Shown piece after piece: positions 7,315 to 14,703 of a stretch of DNA of 14,703 bases. How positions within the stretch are numbered: position 1 is the stretch's first letter; each line of letters starts with the position of its first letter. The notes under the pieces were generated by a model, which did no database searches, was not told where the DNA came from, and saw only the letters and a program-made list of their open reading frames with translations. A program made the translations under genes and the position numbers. This DNA comes from Bacteroidales bacterium (lineage in GTDB: Bacteria > Bacteroidota > Bacteroidia > Bacteroidales > UBA932). The stretch is taken from positions 1 through 14,703 of the forward strand of contig SFPH01000071.1 of assembly GCA_004552115.1 (NCBI GenBank), read 5' to 3'.

Positions 7315-8325
7315 TTAAACGTTATTCTTTTTCTTAGGTTCAATATTGTACTTGGTGACATCCATACCGAATGTGAGCTTCATCTTGTCAAGCATCTGGT
7401 CAATCTCGTTGAGAGACTTGCGTCCGAAGTTGCGGAACTTCATGAGTTCGAGGCGGGAATAGGACACAAGGTCTGCGAGAGTGTCGATCTCGGCGGCCTT
7501 GAGGCAGTTGTATGCCCTTACGGAAAGACCGAGGTCGGAAAGCTTGTTGAGAAGAAGATGCCTCATGCGGAGCGACTCTTCGTCAAGCTCCTTGGAGTCA
7601 GGTTTCACCGTGCTCTCGAGGGACAGCTTCTTGTCGTCCGTAAAGAGCTTGAAGTGATAGATAAGGATGTTCGCAGCATCCTGGAGAGCCACGTTCGGGG
7701 TTATGGACCCGTCAGTAACAATCTCCAGATTGAGCTTCTCGTAGTCAGTCTTCTGCTCAACTCGCCAGTTCTCCACTGTCCAGTTGACCTTCCTGATAGG
7801 AGTGTAGATCGCATCGACCGGAATTGTGCCGATCGGCGTGTTCTCATCTCTCTCCTCCTCAGCCGGCACGAAACCGCGGCCCTTGGTGATGGTGATCGAC
7901 ATCTCGAGCTTTACGGAAGGCTCGAGCGAGCAGATGTGCAGCTCCGGATTAAGCACCTTGAAAGAAGACAATCCTTTCGTGATATCCTCTGCGGTAAACT
8001 CCTGCTTACCGCTAACTGTGATGTTTGCCACCTCGGAATCCACAGTGTCCACCATCCTCTTGAACCTCACTTGCTTGAGATTCAGAATGATGTCCTGCAT
8101 TCCCTCGATGACTCCCGGAATGGTCGCGAACTCCTGGTCCACGCCGGAAATCTTTATCGAGCTGATAGCAAAACCTTCCAGAGAAGAGAGCAGAATGCGG
8201 CGGAGGGCGTTTCCGATGGTCTGTCCATAGCCAGGCTCAAGTGGCCTGAACTCGAAACGGCCGACGGTGTCCGATCCTTCGAGCATTATGACCTTATCCG
8301 GTTTCTGAAATGCTAAGATTGCCAT
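7315..8325 (-). CDS. rpoA: DNA-directed RNA polymerase subunit alpha
   Basis: A 336-residue alpha subunit, full length for the family. The N-terminal domain (about 1-235) dimerises and scaffolds beta and beta' assembly; it contains [20 protein letters not shown] and [16 protein letters not shown], the canonical assembly motif. A linker (about 235-260) leads to the C-terminal domain ([20 protein letters not shown], then [16 protein letters not shown]), which contacts upstream DNA and activators. The tail ends in KKKNNV. It lies between rpsD (21-nt gap) and rplQ (2-nt gap), the standard position, so RNA polymerase synthesis is tied to ribosomal-protein transcription. Confidence 0.99.
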   Translation of the reverse strand: MAILAFQKPDKVIMLEGSDTVGRFEFRPLEPGYGQTIGNALRRILLSSLEGFAISSIKISGVDQEFATIPGVIEGMQDIILNLKQVRFKRMVDTVDSEVANITVSGKQEFTAEDITKGLSSFKVLNPELHICSLEPSVKLEMSITITKGRGFVPAEEERDENTPIGTIPVDAIYTPIRKVNWTVENWRVEQKTDYEKLNLEIVTDGSITPNVALQDAANILIYHFKLFTDDKKLSLESTVKPDSKELDEESLRMRHLLLNKLSDLGLSVRAYNCLKAAEIDTLADLVSYSRLELMKFRNFGRKSLNEIDQMLDKMKLTFGMDVTKYNIEPKKKNNV

Positions 8326-8346
8326 ATTGTTTCTTGTTAGGTGTTA

Positions 8347-8952
8347 TTATTTGGAGTAGAGGTCGACGATGAGCTGCTCGTTGATGCTCTCAGGGATTTC
8401 CTCCCTGGCAGGAACATTGAGGTATTTGCCTGTGAGAGTCTTGGCGTCGAACTCAAGCCAGGAGTACTTCTTTGCGGAAGCAACGCTGTCCTGAATGACC
8501 TCAAGGCTTCTTGACCTTTCACGGACTGCAATCAGGTCACCGGCCTTCACCTGTGCGGAAGGAATGTTGCACACGGCACCGTTGAGGGTAATGTGGCAGT
8601 GAAGCACGAGCTGTCTTGCGGCTGCCCTTGTAGGGGCGATGCCGAGACGGTAAACGAGGTTGTCGAGCCTGGACTCGAGAAGGAAGAGGAGGTTCTCACC
8701 CTTCTGGCCCTGCATGCGGCAGGCTTTCTCGTAAGTGTTGCGGAACTGTCTCTCGAGAAGTCCGTACATATATTTTACCTTCTGCTTCTCCTTGAGCTGG
8801 TTACCGTAATCGGTAGCCTTCCTTGCACGCTTCCTGGCTGCTCCGTGCTGTCCTGGAGGGAAATTTCTCTTCTCGAAATATCTATCCGCTCCAAAGATCG
8901 GCTCGCCGAATTTGCGGGCGATTTTAGTACTTGGTCCAGTATATCTTGCCAT
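8347..8952 (-). CDS. rpsD: 30S ribosomal protein S4
   Basis: A 201-residue primary 16S rRNA-binding protein that starts 30S body assembly. It begins [19 protein letters not shown] and contains [20 protein letters not shown] in the N-terminal part. An S4 RNA-binding domain spans about residues 90-155 ([20 protein letters not shown], then [13 protein letters not shown]). The N-terminal zinc-binding cysteines seen in some S4 proteins are absent, so this is the zinc-free form. It lies 24 nt after rpsK and 21 nt before rpoA. In enterobacteria S4 is the autogenous repressor of this operon; no such site could be recognised here. Confidence 0.99.
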   Translation of the reverse strand: MARYTGPSTKIARKFGEPIFGADRYFEKRNFPPGQHGAARKRARKATDYGNQLKEKQKVKYMYGLLERQFRNTYEKACRMQGQKGENLLFLLESRLDNLVYRLGIAPTRAAARQLVLHCHITLNGAVCNIPSAQVKAGDLIAVRERSRSLEVIQDSVASAKKYSWLEFDAKTLTGKYLNVPAREEIPESINEQLIVDLYSK

Positions 8953-8976
8953 AGTAATAAATCATTAAATGTTAAA

Positions 8977-9366
8977 TTAAACTTTACGACGGCCTTTAGG
9001 TCTGCAGCCATTGTGCGGCATTGGAGTAACGTCGATGATCTCGGTTACCTCGATACCGGAATTGGCGATGGTTCTGATCGCGGACTCACGTCCTGCGCCA
9101 GGGCCCTTGACATAGACCTTCACTTTGCGGAGACCTGCGTCGAAAGCAGTCTTTGCAGCATCCTCTGCAGCTACCTGGGCAGCATACGGAGTATTCTTCT
9201 TGGAGCCTCTGAACCCGCTCTTTCCCGCAGATGACCAGCTGATAACCTGGCCAATGTTGTTGGTGAGAGCAACGATGACGTTGTTGAAGGTTGATGAAAT
9301 ATGAGCTTCACCGGTCGCTTCAACCTTTACGACTCTCTTCTTTGCTGTTGTTGTTTTCTTTGCCAT
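8977..9366 (-). CDS. rpsK: 30S ribosomal protein S11
   Basis: A 129-residue protein of the 30S platform that contacts 16S rRNA near the mRNA exit region. The N terminus is basic and variable ([20 protein letters not shown]). The conserved body follows: [17 protein letters not shown], then [20 protein letters not shown] and [14 protein letters not shown]. It ends with [17 protein letters not shown], including the Asn-Gly step that is often isomerised in S11. Length is normal. It lies 13 nt after rpsM and 24 nt before rpsD. Confidence 0.99.
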   Translation of the reverse strand: MAKKTTTAKKRVVKVEATGEAHISSTFNNVIVALTNNIGQVISWSSAGKSGFRGSKKNTPYAAQVAAEDAAKTAFDAGLRKVKVYVKGPGAGRESAIRTIANSGIEVTEIIDVTPMPHNGCRPKGRRKV

Positions 9367-9379
9367 AATTCATCAGGGT

Positions 9380-9757
9380 TTATTTGGTTGCCTTCTTCTT
9401 GTTCGCAACTGTCTTCTTCTTGCCCTTTCTCGTACGGGCGTTGTTCTTGGTGCTCTGGCCGCGTACAGGAAGACCGATACGATGACGGATGCCCCTGTAG
9501 CAACCAATGTCCATGAGACGCTTGATGTTCATATTGACGGATGAACGGAGCTCACCCTCAATCTTGTACTCGTTGGCGATGACGGTACGGATCTTGGCGA
9601 TCTGGTCATCGTCCCACTCACTGACCTTAGTGTCAAAGTCAATGCCGCAGTCCGTGAGAATCTTTCTTGCGGAAGAGCGCCCGATACCGAAGATATAGGT
9701 AAGACCTATCTCTCCTCTCTTGTTGTTCGGTAAATCAACACCGGCTATTCTTGCCAT
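9380..9757 (-). CDS. rpsM: 30S ribosomal protein S13
   Basis: A 125-residue protein of the 30S head that forms the B1 bridges to the 50S subunit and contacts the P-site tRNA with its tail. It starts [20 protein letters not shown], followed by [14 protein letters not shown] (helix-hairpin-helix-like region). It continues with [20 protein letters not shown] and [20 protein letters not shown]. The last 20 or so residues are very Lys-rich, as usual. It starts 35 nt after rpmJ, the widest gap in this part of the operon; I saw no promoter of the local consensus in that gap. Confidence 0.99.
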   Translation of the reverse strand: MARIAGVDLPNNKRGEIGLTYIFGIGRSSARKILTDCGIDFDTKVSEWDDDQIAKIRTVIANEYKIEGELRSSVNMNIKRLMDIGCYRGIRHRIGLPVRGQSTKNNARTRKGKKKTVANKKKATK

Positions 9758-9792
9758 ATAATCTTTACTTTATTTTGTTACACAACTGAATA

Positions 9793-9909
9793 TTATCCCT
9801 GGCGCATCTTGAACTTAGGGTTCTTCTTGCAGATGACATAAAGGCGACCTTTACGTCTCACGATCTTGCAATCCTCGCTGCGCTTCTTAATGGATGTTTT
9901 TACTTTCAT
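9793..9909 (-). CDS. rpmJ: 50S ribosomal protein L36
   Basis: A 38-residue protein starting [20 protein letters not shown] and ending NPKFKMRQG, read directly from the complement. L36 binds 23S rRNA late in 50S assembly. Zinc-binding L36 uses Cys11, Cys14, Cys27 and His33. Here position 11 is Ser and 33 is Phe, while Cys14 and Cys27 remain, so a complete zinc site is not possible. Bacteroidota L36 proteins often lack the zinc ligands, and this one looks intermediate. It lies between infA (13-nt gap) and rpsM (35-nt gap), the standard order. Confidence 0.97.
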   Translation of the reverse strand: MKVKTSIKKRSEDCKIVRRKGRLYVICKKNPKFKMRQG

Positions 9910-9922
9910 ATCGCGAAAAATT

Positions 9923-10141
9923 TTATTTGTATCTGAATGAAATCCTTCCTTTTGTTAAATCATAAGGCGACATTTCAACTCTAACCTTGTCACCAAGCAG
10001 GATATGGATGAAATTCTGACGCATCTTGCCTGAAATGTGGGCAAGAATCACGTGCCCGTTCTCCAGTTCTACCTTGAACATGGCGTTAGGGAGAGTCTCG
10101 ACTATCGTCCCGTCCTGCTCAATTGCTGTTTGCTTAGACAT
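9923..10141 (-). CDS. infA: Translation initiation factor IF-1
   Basis: A 72-residue OB-fold protein that binds the 30S A site during initiation and works with IF2 and IF3. It starts [20 protein letters not shown] and contains [40 protein letters not shown] and [12 protein letters not shown]. Length and motifs are typical. The frame is open 30 codons upstream, into map, but the start at 10141 matches the family and is preceded by AAGAGG about 8 nt away. It lies 13 nt after the restored map stop codon and 13 nt before rpmJ. Confidence 0.98.
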   Translation of the reverse strand: MSKQTAIEQDGTIVETLPNAMFKVELENGHVILAHISGKMRQNFIHILLGDKVRVEMSPYDLTKGRISFRYK

Positions 10142-10154
10142 CTGAAATACCTCT

Positions 10155-10917
10155 TTAAAATTTAATATTGCTGTCATTCTCGATGAAGTCAAAGGTTGAA
10201 AGCAGTTCAGCCTTGCCTTTTCGGATAACAACCGAAAGCTCGTAATGCGCCGCGTTCCTGTGGTCCTGCATTTTTAGCAAGGTACACAGCCTTGGTGCCA
10301 GCATTGATCATCGGCTCAATACAAATTGTCATTCCACTCACCAGACGGGTTCCGTGGCCCCTTCTCCCGTAATTCGGGACTCCGGGTTCCTCGTGCATCC
10401 CCTTTCCGATTCCGTGGCCCTCGAGCTCCCTCACTACGGAAAACCCGAATGACTCAGCGTACGATTGCACCGCGTATCCGATATCGCCGGTTCTGTTTCC
10501 ATCCACGGCCTGCTCTATGCCCTTGTAGAGGGAAGCCTTCGTGACATCAAGGAGCTTTCTGGTCTCCGCATCTATCTCCCCGACCGGGAAGGTGTAGCAG
10601 GAGTCGCCATTGTAACCTTTGTACAAGGTTCCTATGTCACAGGAGACTATGTCTCCCTCCTTGAGGACGTAGTCGGACGGGAATCCGTGCACGACTACGT
10701 CATTCACAGAGGCGCATATTGCTGCCGGAAATCCTTCAAAACCCAAGAAGCTTGGAATCGCTCCGTTGTCACGGATGAAAGTCTCCGCCACCCTATTCAA
10801 CTCTTTAGTTGTCACACCTGGGGCAACGGCCTTGCCGACTTCGGCCAGTGTCTTGGACACCAGTATTCCGTTCTCTCGAAGTAACTCGATTTCCTCTTCT
10901 GTCTTTGGCTTAAGCAT
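10155..10917 (-). pseudogene. map: Methionine aminopeptidase type I, frame-disrupted near the C terminus
   Basis: The enzyme removes N-terminal Met from nascent proteins. From the ATG at 10917 the frame keeps His78 (VVHGFP), metal ligands Asp94 (SCDIGT) and Asp105 (YNGDSCY), His168 and His175 (EGHGIGKGMHEEP), and Glu201 (CIEPM). After VYLAK (to 10273) the frame is lost and ends at 10207 with unrelated residues (NAGPQERG...CYPKRQG). The expected end appears one frame over: [20 protein letters not shown] then [12 protein letters not shown], stopping at 10155. The Glu of HYE is the fifth metal ligand. The usual GWT strand between the halves is missing. A deletion of about 17 bp near 10264-10272 would explain the shift and yield an original of about 259 residues, near normal. 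Several smaller indels are also possible. The restored stop leaves a normal 13-nt gap to infA. Real lesion or consensus error is undecided. Confidence 0.92.
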
Positions 10918-10926
10918 CTTCCTTTA

Positions 10927-10932
10927 TCTCCT
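10927..10932 (-). promoter_or_regulatory. Strong Shine-Dalgarno site for map
   Basis: AGGAGA lies 9 nt before the map ATG, with a second purine run, AAGGAAG, directly before the start. Such sites are unusual in Bacteroidota. Confidence 0.6.
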
Positions 10933-10940
10933 ATCAGGAA

Positions 10941-12278
10941 TTACATTCCGGAACGTCCACTCAGACGACCTGTCTTCATCAATCCGTCATAGTGACGCAT
11001 CAGCAGATGTCCTTCAATCTGCTGAAGAGTGTCGAGAATCACGCCCACAAGGATCAGGAGGGAAGTACCTCCGTAGAAGCTTGCGAACTGGTTGTTGACA
11101 CCCAGAAGCATCGCGAATGCCGGCATAATGGCGATAAGGGCGAGGAAAATGGAACCGGGCAGAGTGACTTTGTCCATGATGTCGTCAATGTACTCCGCAG
11201 TCTTCTTTCCAGGCTTCACGCCAGGTATGAAACCGCCGTTCTGCTTCATCTGCTCGGCCATCATGTTCGGCTGAACGGTGACGGCTGTGTAGAAATATGT
11301 GAAGATCACGACGAGGAATCCGAAAATAAGGTTATACCAGAAGCCGGTATAGTTGCTCAGGGCTGCTGCTATTCCCCTGGTAGCATCCCATTTCGAGAAC
11401 AGGATAGGGAAAAGCATGAGAGCCTGTGCGAAGATGATAGGCATCACGCCGGCAGCATTGATCTTCAGCGGGAGATAGTTGCGCACTCCGCCGTACTGCT
11501 TGTTGCCAACCACCCTCTTGGCATACTGAACAGGAATTCTCCTGACAGCCTGGACGATGGCGATGGCAGCCACGAACACGAGGAAGAGAACAACCAACTC
11601 GACGATGAGGAGGAGCGGACCACCGTTTGTGGTGGTGAACTTCTCTCCGATCTCGGCAACGAGTGCGTAAGGAAGACGGGCAACGATACCGATCATGATA
11701 AGGAGGGAAATTCCGTTTCCGATACCGCGGTCCGTGATTCTTTCACCGAGCCACATCACGAACATCGAGCCTGAAAGCAGGATGAGCGTGGATACGAGAT
11801 TGAAGGTGAAGTTGGACCATCCGAGCTGTGTGACGGCCACGAATGCGGCGCCAGGAATCTGGGCGTGGATAGCCGTGAGATACGCAGGACACTGGATAGC
11901 GAGAATCAGGATGGTAAGATACCTGGTAATCTGATTCATCTTCCTGCGTCCGCTCTCGCCTTCCATCTGAAGCTTCCTGAAATAAGGAACGAACATTCCG
12001 AGAAGCTGGATGACGATGGATGCCGAGATGTAAGGCATCACTCCGAGAGCGAAGATTGACGCATTGCCGAACGCACCGCCGGAGAACATGTTCAGGAGGC
12101 CTACGAGACCTTCCTGAGTCTTGCTCTGAAGGCTGGCGAGCATGGTTGCGTCAATGCCCGGAAGCACGATGAAACATCCTATTCGATAGACGAGTATCAA
12201 GAGAAGCGTATAAACGATTCTCTTGCGTAACTCCTCTATCTTGAAGATGTTCTTGATTGTCTCAATAAATTTCTTCAT
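10941..12278 (-). CDS. secY: Preprotein translocase subunit SecY
   Basis: A 445-residue protein forming the inner-membrane channel of the Sec pathway, with SecE and SecG, and partnering SecA or the ribosome. It starts [20 protein letters not shown], then the first membrane helix (IVYTLLLILVYRIGCFIVLP). Ten hydrophobic segments are visible in order. Conserved parts include the plug/TM2 region (LLNMFSGGAFGNASIFALGV, then MPYISASIVIQLL), GERITDRGIGNGISLLIM, RRIPVQYAKRVVG, and the cytosolic loop GGFIPGVKPGKKTAEYID. It ends LLMRHYDGLMKTGRLSGRSG. The ATG shares one base with the rplO stop codon (TAATG), indicating translational coupling. map follows after 23 nt. Length is typical. Confidence 0.99.
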   Translation of the reverse strand: MKKFIETIKNIFKIEELRKRIVYTLLLILVYRIGCFIVLPGIDATMLASLQSKTQEGLVGLLNMFSGGAFGNASIFALGVMPYISASIVIQLLGMFVPYFRKLQMEGESGRRKMNQITRYLTILILAIQCPAYLTAIHAQIPGAAFVAVTQLGWSNFTFNLVSTLILLSGSMFVMWLGERITDRGIGNGISLLIMIGIVARLPYALVAEIGEKFTTTNGGPLLLIVELVVLFLVFVAAIAIVQAVRRIPVQYAKRVVGNKQYGGVRNYLPLKINAAGVMPIIFAQALMLFPILFSKWDATRGIAAALSNYTGFWYNLIFGFLVVIFTYFYTAVTVQPNMMAEQMKQNGGFIPGVKPGKKTAEYIDDIMDKVTLPGSIFLALIAIMPAFAMLLGVNNQFASFYGGTSLLILVGVILDTLQQIEGHLLMRHYDGLMKTGRLSGRSGM

Positions 12279-12730
12279 TATTTCTCGGTCTTAGTTGCTT
12301 TTCCACCGGCAGCCTCGATCTTTGCGACGGCAGTCTTGGAGAAAGCGTCTGCAACGACCTCGACCTTTGCGCTGATCTCACCGTTTCCGAGAACCTTCAC
12401 GAGCTCCCTGTGGCCTGCAAAGCCGGCAGCCTTGATATTCTCTACAGTGATGACGTCTGCTCCGAGCGACTCAGCCAAAGCCTGAATCTGATCAAGGTTC
12501 ACGGCCTTGTACTCAACCCTGTTCGGGTTGTTGAATCCGAACTTCGGAAGACGCCTCTGGATAGGCATCTGACCGCCCTCGAATCCTACCTTGTGCTCGT
12601 AGCCGGCACGTGCCTGAGCTCCCTTGGTACCGCGGGTGGAAGTGCCACCCTTGCCGGAACCCTGGCCACGGCCTAATCTCTTGGTATTGTGTGTTGCACC
12701 TGGTGCAGGTTTCAAATTGTGCAAATTCAT
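12278..12730 (-). CDS. rplO: 50S ribosomal protein L15
   Basis: A 150-residue late-assembling 50S protein. The N-terminal half is the Gly/Arg/Lys-rich extension that threads into 23S rRNA ([20 protein letters not shown], then [20 protein letters not shown] and [20 protein letters not shown]). The C-terminal half is the globular L15e/L18e-like fold ([20 protein letters not shown], then [20 protein letters not shown]). The tail is Lys-rich. It lies 15 nt after rpmD, with a GGAGG site 8 nt before its ATG, and its stop codon overlaps the secY start by one base. Confidence 0.99.
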   Translation of the reverse strand: MNLHNLKPAPGATHNTKRLGRGQGSGKGGTSTRGTKGAQARAGYEHKVGFEGGQMPIQRRLPKFGFNNPNRVEYKAVNLDQIQALAESLGADVITVENIKAAGFAGHRELVKVLGNGEISAKVEVVADAFSKTAVAKIEAAGGKATKTEK

Positions 12731-12738
12731 CTGTAATT

Positions 12739-12743
12739 CCTCC
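12739..12743 (-). promoter_or_regulatory. Shine-Dalgarno site for rplO
   Basis: GGAGG lies 8 nt upstream of the rplO ATG at 12730, in the short gap after the rpmD stop codon. Confidence 0.65.
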
Positions 12744-12745
12744 GA

Positions 12746-12925
12746 TTAGATTTCTTCAACTTTTACAAGGTGCTGCACTTTGGCGATCATACCCTTGTTG
12801 ACAGGGTTTGCCTCAACCTCTACAGTCTGGTGCATCCTGCGGATGCCGAGTGACCTGAGATTTGCAATCTGTCTCTTGGTAGCACCGTTCTTGCTGACAA
12901 CCTGAGTGATTTTGTATGTAGCCAT
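12746..12925 (-). CDS. rpmD: 50S ribosomal protein L30
   Basis: A 59-residue protein, read directly from the complement. It starts [20 protein letters not shown] and continues [20 protein letters not shown], then [19 protein letters not shown]. The pattern K-I-T-x-V-x-S and L-x-x-L-G-[IL]-x-[RK]-x-x-x-x-V, and the length, are those of bacterial L30, a small 23S rRNA-binding protein. Its ATG follows the rpsE stop codon by 11 nt, and an AGGAGG site overlaps that stop codon. rplO follows after 15 nt. Some bacteria lack L30; here it is intact. Confidence 0.98.
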   Translation of the reverse strand: MATYKITQVVSKNGATKRQIANLRSLGIRRMHQTVEVEANPVNKGMIAKVQHLVKVEEI

Positions 12926-12932
12926 TTCGTTT

Positions 12933-12938
12933 CCTCCT
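12933..12938 (-). promoter_or_regulatory. Shine-Dalgarno site for rpmD, overlapping the rpsE stop codon
   Basis: AGGAGG ends 7 nt before the rpmD ATG. Its first two bases are the last two of the rpsE TAG stop codon, so termination of rpsE would expose or recruit initiation on rpmD. Confidence 0.65.
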
Positions 12939-13455
12939 ATCCGTTAAATACTTTACTCATAGGTACTCCGCGAAGTCCGGCTACCGTATATGCATCCCTG
13001 AGCTCGGTCAATGCGGCAACTGTAGCCTTCACAAGGTTGTGAGGGTTGGAAGAGCCCTTTGACTTGGCGAGAACGTTCTGGATGCCTACAGACTCGAACA
13101 CTGCACGCATGGCACCGCCTGCCTTTACACCGGTACCTGGAGCGGCCGGCTTCATGAACACTTCAGCACCGCCGAATCTTGCTACCTGCTCGTGAGGAAT
13201 GGTCTTGTTGATTACAGGAATCTTGACGAGATTCTTCTTTGCATCCTCAATACCCTTCTGAATAGCTACGGTAACCTCATTGGCCTTGCCGAGACCGTAT
13301 CCTACGATACCATTCTCATCTCCGACAACAACGATGGCTGCGAAACGGAAATGGCGTCCACCCTTGGTAACCTTGGTTACCCTCTGTATTGAGACGAGTC
13401 TGTCTTTAAGCTCAAGATCAGATGTCTTTACTCTTTTAACATTTGTATTTGCCAT
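12937..13455 (-). CDS. rpsE: 30S ribosomal protein S5
   Basis: A 172-residue 30S protein at the mRNA entry channel and the S4 interface, important for decoding accuracy. The N-terminal dsRNA-binding-like domain contains [20 protein letters not shown] and [17 protein letters not shown]. The C-terminal domain contains [20 protein letters not shown], then [19 protein letters not shown] and [10 protein letters not shown]. The loop at [10 protein letters not shown], where spectinomycin resistance changes usually arise, looks wild type. It lies 8 nt after rplR and 11 nt before rpmD, with no visible Shine-Dalgarno site of its own. Confidence 0.99.
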   Translation of the reverse strand: MANTNVKRVKTSDLELKDRLVSIQRVTKVTKGGRHFRFAAIVVVGDENGIVGYGLGKANEVTVAIQKGIEDAKKNLVKIPVINKTIPHEQVARFGGAEVFMKPAAPGTGVKAGGAMRAVFESVGIQNVLAKSKGSSNPHNLVKATVAALTELRDAYTVAGLRGVPMSKVFNG

Positions 13456-13463
13456 AGTCCCGA

Positions 13464-13838
13464 TTAGAATTTAAGACCGCCTTCGCGGGCAGCGTCAGCC
13501 AAACTTTGAACTCTGCCGTGATAGAGATATCCTCCACGGTCGAAAGCAACCTCATTGATGCCTTTCTCGATGGCGCGGGCAGCGATAGCCTTGCCTACGA
13601 TGGCTGCAGCCTCTATTCCGCTCTTGCCCTTGCACTCGGCTGCGAGAGCCTTGTCGTTGGAAGCGGCGGCAACGAGGGTTACGCAACCCATTTCGCCGGC
13701 AGCGTCGTTAACGACCTGTGCGTAGATCTGCTTGTTGCTTCTGAAGACAACGAGCCTAGGCCTCTCTGCCGTTCCGCTGACATGCTTGCGGATGCGGTAG
13801 TGAATCCTTTTCCTTCTTTCTATTTTTGTCAATGCCAT
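13464..13838 (-). CDS. rplR: 50S ribosomal protein L18
   Basis: A 124-residue protein that binds 5S rRNA in the central protuberance, with L5 and L25. It starts [20 protein letters not shown], then [20 protein letters not shown] and [20 protein letters not shown]. The C-terminal signature reads [20 protein letters not shown], then [15 protein letters not shown]. Length is usual for Bacteroidota. It lies 18 nt after rplF with an AGGAGG site before its ATG, and 8 nt before rpsE. Confidence 0.99.
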   Translation of the reverse strand: MALTKIERRKRIHYRIRKHVSGTAERPRLVVFRSNKQIYAQVVNDAAGEMGCVTLVAAASNDKALAAECKGKSGIEAAAIVGKAIAARAIEKGINEVAFDRGGYLYHGRVQSLADAAREGGLKF

Positions 13839-13846
13839 AATTCTAT

Positions 13847-13852
13847 CCTCCT
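13847..13852 (-). promoter_or_regulatory. Shine-Dalgarno site for rplR
   Basis: AGGAGG lies 8 nt upstream of the rplR ATG at 13838, in the 18-nt gap after rplF. Confidence 0.65.
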
Positions 13853-13856
13853 AGAT

Positions 13857-14417
13857 TTATTTTGCGGAAGCAGTCTTTCCGGCCTTGCGGCGGAGCTGCT
13901 CACCTACGAACTTGATACCCTTGCCCTTGTATGGTTCAGGCTTGCGGAATGAACGGATCTTGGCAGCGACCTGACCGAGAAGCTGCTTGTCGTAGCTTCT
14001 GAGGATCAGTACAGGGTTCTCACCTTTCTTCACGGCAGCGGCCTCGGCCTTGATTTCTGCAGGCAGAAGCAACTGGATGTCATGTGAATAACCGAGAGCG
14101 AAAGTAAGGAGCTGGCCCTTGACGTCAACACGGTATCCCACACCGACCAATTCCTGTCTCTTTTCATAACCTTCTGACACGCCCACTACCATATTGTGAA
14201 CGAGGGCACGGTAGAGACCGTGCATGGAGCGGTGTCTCGGCTGATCTGTAGGACGGGTGAATCTTACTTCTTTTCCCTCCACCGTCACGGTGATATCCGG
14301 ATCCACTTTCTGTGAAAGCTCTCCGAGAGGGCCTTTAACCTTCACAACGTTGCCAGGGAGGATCTGAACGTCCACCTTGTCCGGAAGGCTTACAGGTAAT
14401 TTACCAATTCTTGACAT
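13857..14417 (-). CDS. rplF: 50S ribosomal protein L6
   Basis: A 186-residue protein next to the sarcin-ricin loop, with two repeated L6 domains. It starts MSRIGKLPVSLPDKVDVQIL, then GNVVKVKGPLGELSQKV and HRSMHGLYRALVHNMVVGVS in domain 1. Domain 2 has YEKRQELVGVGYRVDVKGQL, then LTFALGYSHDIQLLLP, and the signature RSFRKPEPYKGKGIKFVGEQ near the end. A short basic tail (LRRKAGKTASAK) follows. It lies 20 nt after rpsH and 18 nt before rplR; no Shine-Dalgarno site is seen. Confidence 0.99.
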   Translation of the reverse strand: MSRIGKLPVSLPDKVDVQILPGNVVKVKGPLGELSQKVDPDITVTVEGKEVRFTRPTDQPRHRSMHGLYRALVHNMVVGVSEGYEKRQELVGVGYRVDVKGQLLTFALGYSHDIQLLLPAEIKAEAAAVKKGENPVLILRSYDKQLLGQVAAKIRSFRKPEPYKGKGIKFVGEQLRRKAGKTASAK

Positions 14418-14437
14418 TTATCAGTTTCTTTAATTGA

Positions 14438-14703
14438 TTAATAAACATAGCATACAACCTCACCGCCTACATTGAGCTGCTTGGCCTCCTTGTCGGTGAT
14501 GATGCCCTTCGATGTGGAGAGGATTGCGATTCCGAGTCCGTTGAGAACCCTTGGCATGTCCTTCACGTCAGTATACTTCCTGAGACCCGGCTTTGAGATG
14601 CGCTCAATCTTCTTGATGGCGGCAACCTTGGTCTGAGGATGATACTTCAGAGCAATCTTGATAGTGTTGTAAGGTGTGCCCTCGACTACCTTGTAGCTGA
14701 GGA
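14438..14703 (-). CDS. rpsH: 30S ribosomal protein S8, C-terminal part
   Basis: The last 87 codons or so of S8, running off the right edge of the window. The reading from the edge is LSYKVVEGTPYNTIKIALKY, then ISKPGLRKYTDVKDMPRVLN and GLGIAILSTSKGIITDKEAK, ending GGEVVCYVY. The stretch STSKGIITDKEA is the S8 family signature. S8 binds the central domain of 16S rRNA and, in E. coli, represses the spc operon. About the first 45 residues lie outside the window. Next in the operon is rplF after 20 nt. Confidence 0.97.
   Translation of the reverse strand, partial: LSYKVVEGTPYNTIKIALKYHPQTKVAAIKKIERISKPGLRKYTDVKDMPRVLNGLGIAILSTSKGIITDKEAKQLNVGGEVVCYVY

Noticed and set aside
7558..8316. A 252-codon plus-strand open frame opposite rpoA
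   Set aside because: It exactly mirrors a conserved gene and its composition is that of an antisense frame.
10142..10231. N-terminal extension of IF-1 by 30 codons
   Set aside because: It overlaps the restored map coding sequence and is absent from the family; the ATG at 10141 fits.

Overview
The window looks like a chromosomal segment of a Bacteroidota bacterium, most likely of the order Bacteroidales. This rests on ribosomal gene order, on promoter elements of the Bacteroidota type (TTG/TTTG, about 20 bp, TAnnTTTG), and on protein features such as a zinc-ligand-depleted L36, an OmpA-type barrel protein and a K+-type membrane pyrophosphatase. Base composition is balanced and even, and I see no mobile element, tRNA, rRNA or CRISPR array.

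Layout. Bases 1-96 hold the first 32 codons of a leftward gene resembling the Bacteroidota PurF-like amidophosphoribosyltransferase paralogue. It has a textbook promoter, and an imperfect tandem repeat overlaps that promoter's -33 element. A rightward TMEM43-family membrane protein (261-1484) follows. It converges on a leftward OmpA-family outer-membrane protein (1525-3018), whose probable terminator lies inside the 3' end of the TMEM43 gene. Upstream of ompA is a leftward LacI-family regulator (3176-4201). Next comes a membrane-bound ion-pumping pyrophosphatase gene (hppA, 4432-6625), with its own promoter and terminator, broken by a net +4 tandem duplication.

From 6743 to the right edge lies the distal half of the large ribosomal-protein cluster, all leftward. 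In transcription order it is rpsH (partial), rplF, rplR, rpsE, rpmD, rplO, secY, map, infA, rpmJ, rpsM, rpsK, rpsD, rpoA, rplQ, then a strong terminator. Gaps are 2-35 nt, and secY starts inside the rplO stop codon. The genes supply 30S and 50S proteins, initiation factor IF1, the core RNA polymerase alpha subunit, the SecY channel and N-terminal methionine removal.

The main surprises are two conserved housekeeping genes, hppA and map, that are both frame-disrupted within about 5.5 kb. Each loses a C-terminal part carrying active-site residues. This may be real mutation or a consensus error, and it needs read-level checking. Other points of interest are the PurF-like protein without the expected N-terminal cysteine, an L36 with only two of four zinc ligands, and a cluster of strong Shine-Dalgarno sites in a phylum that seldom uses them. 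I did not find a convincing novel multi-gene system.
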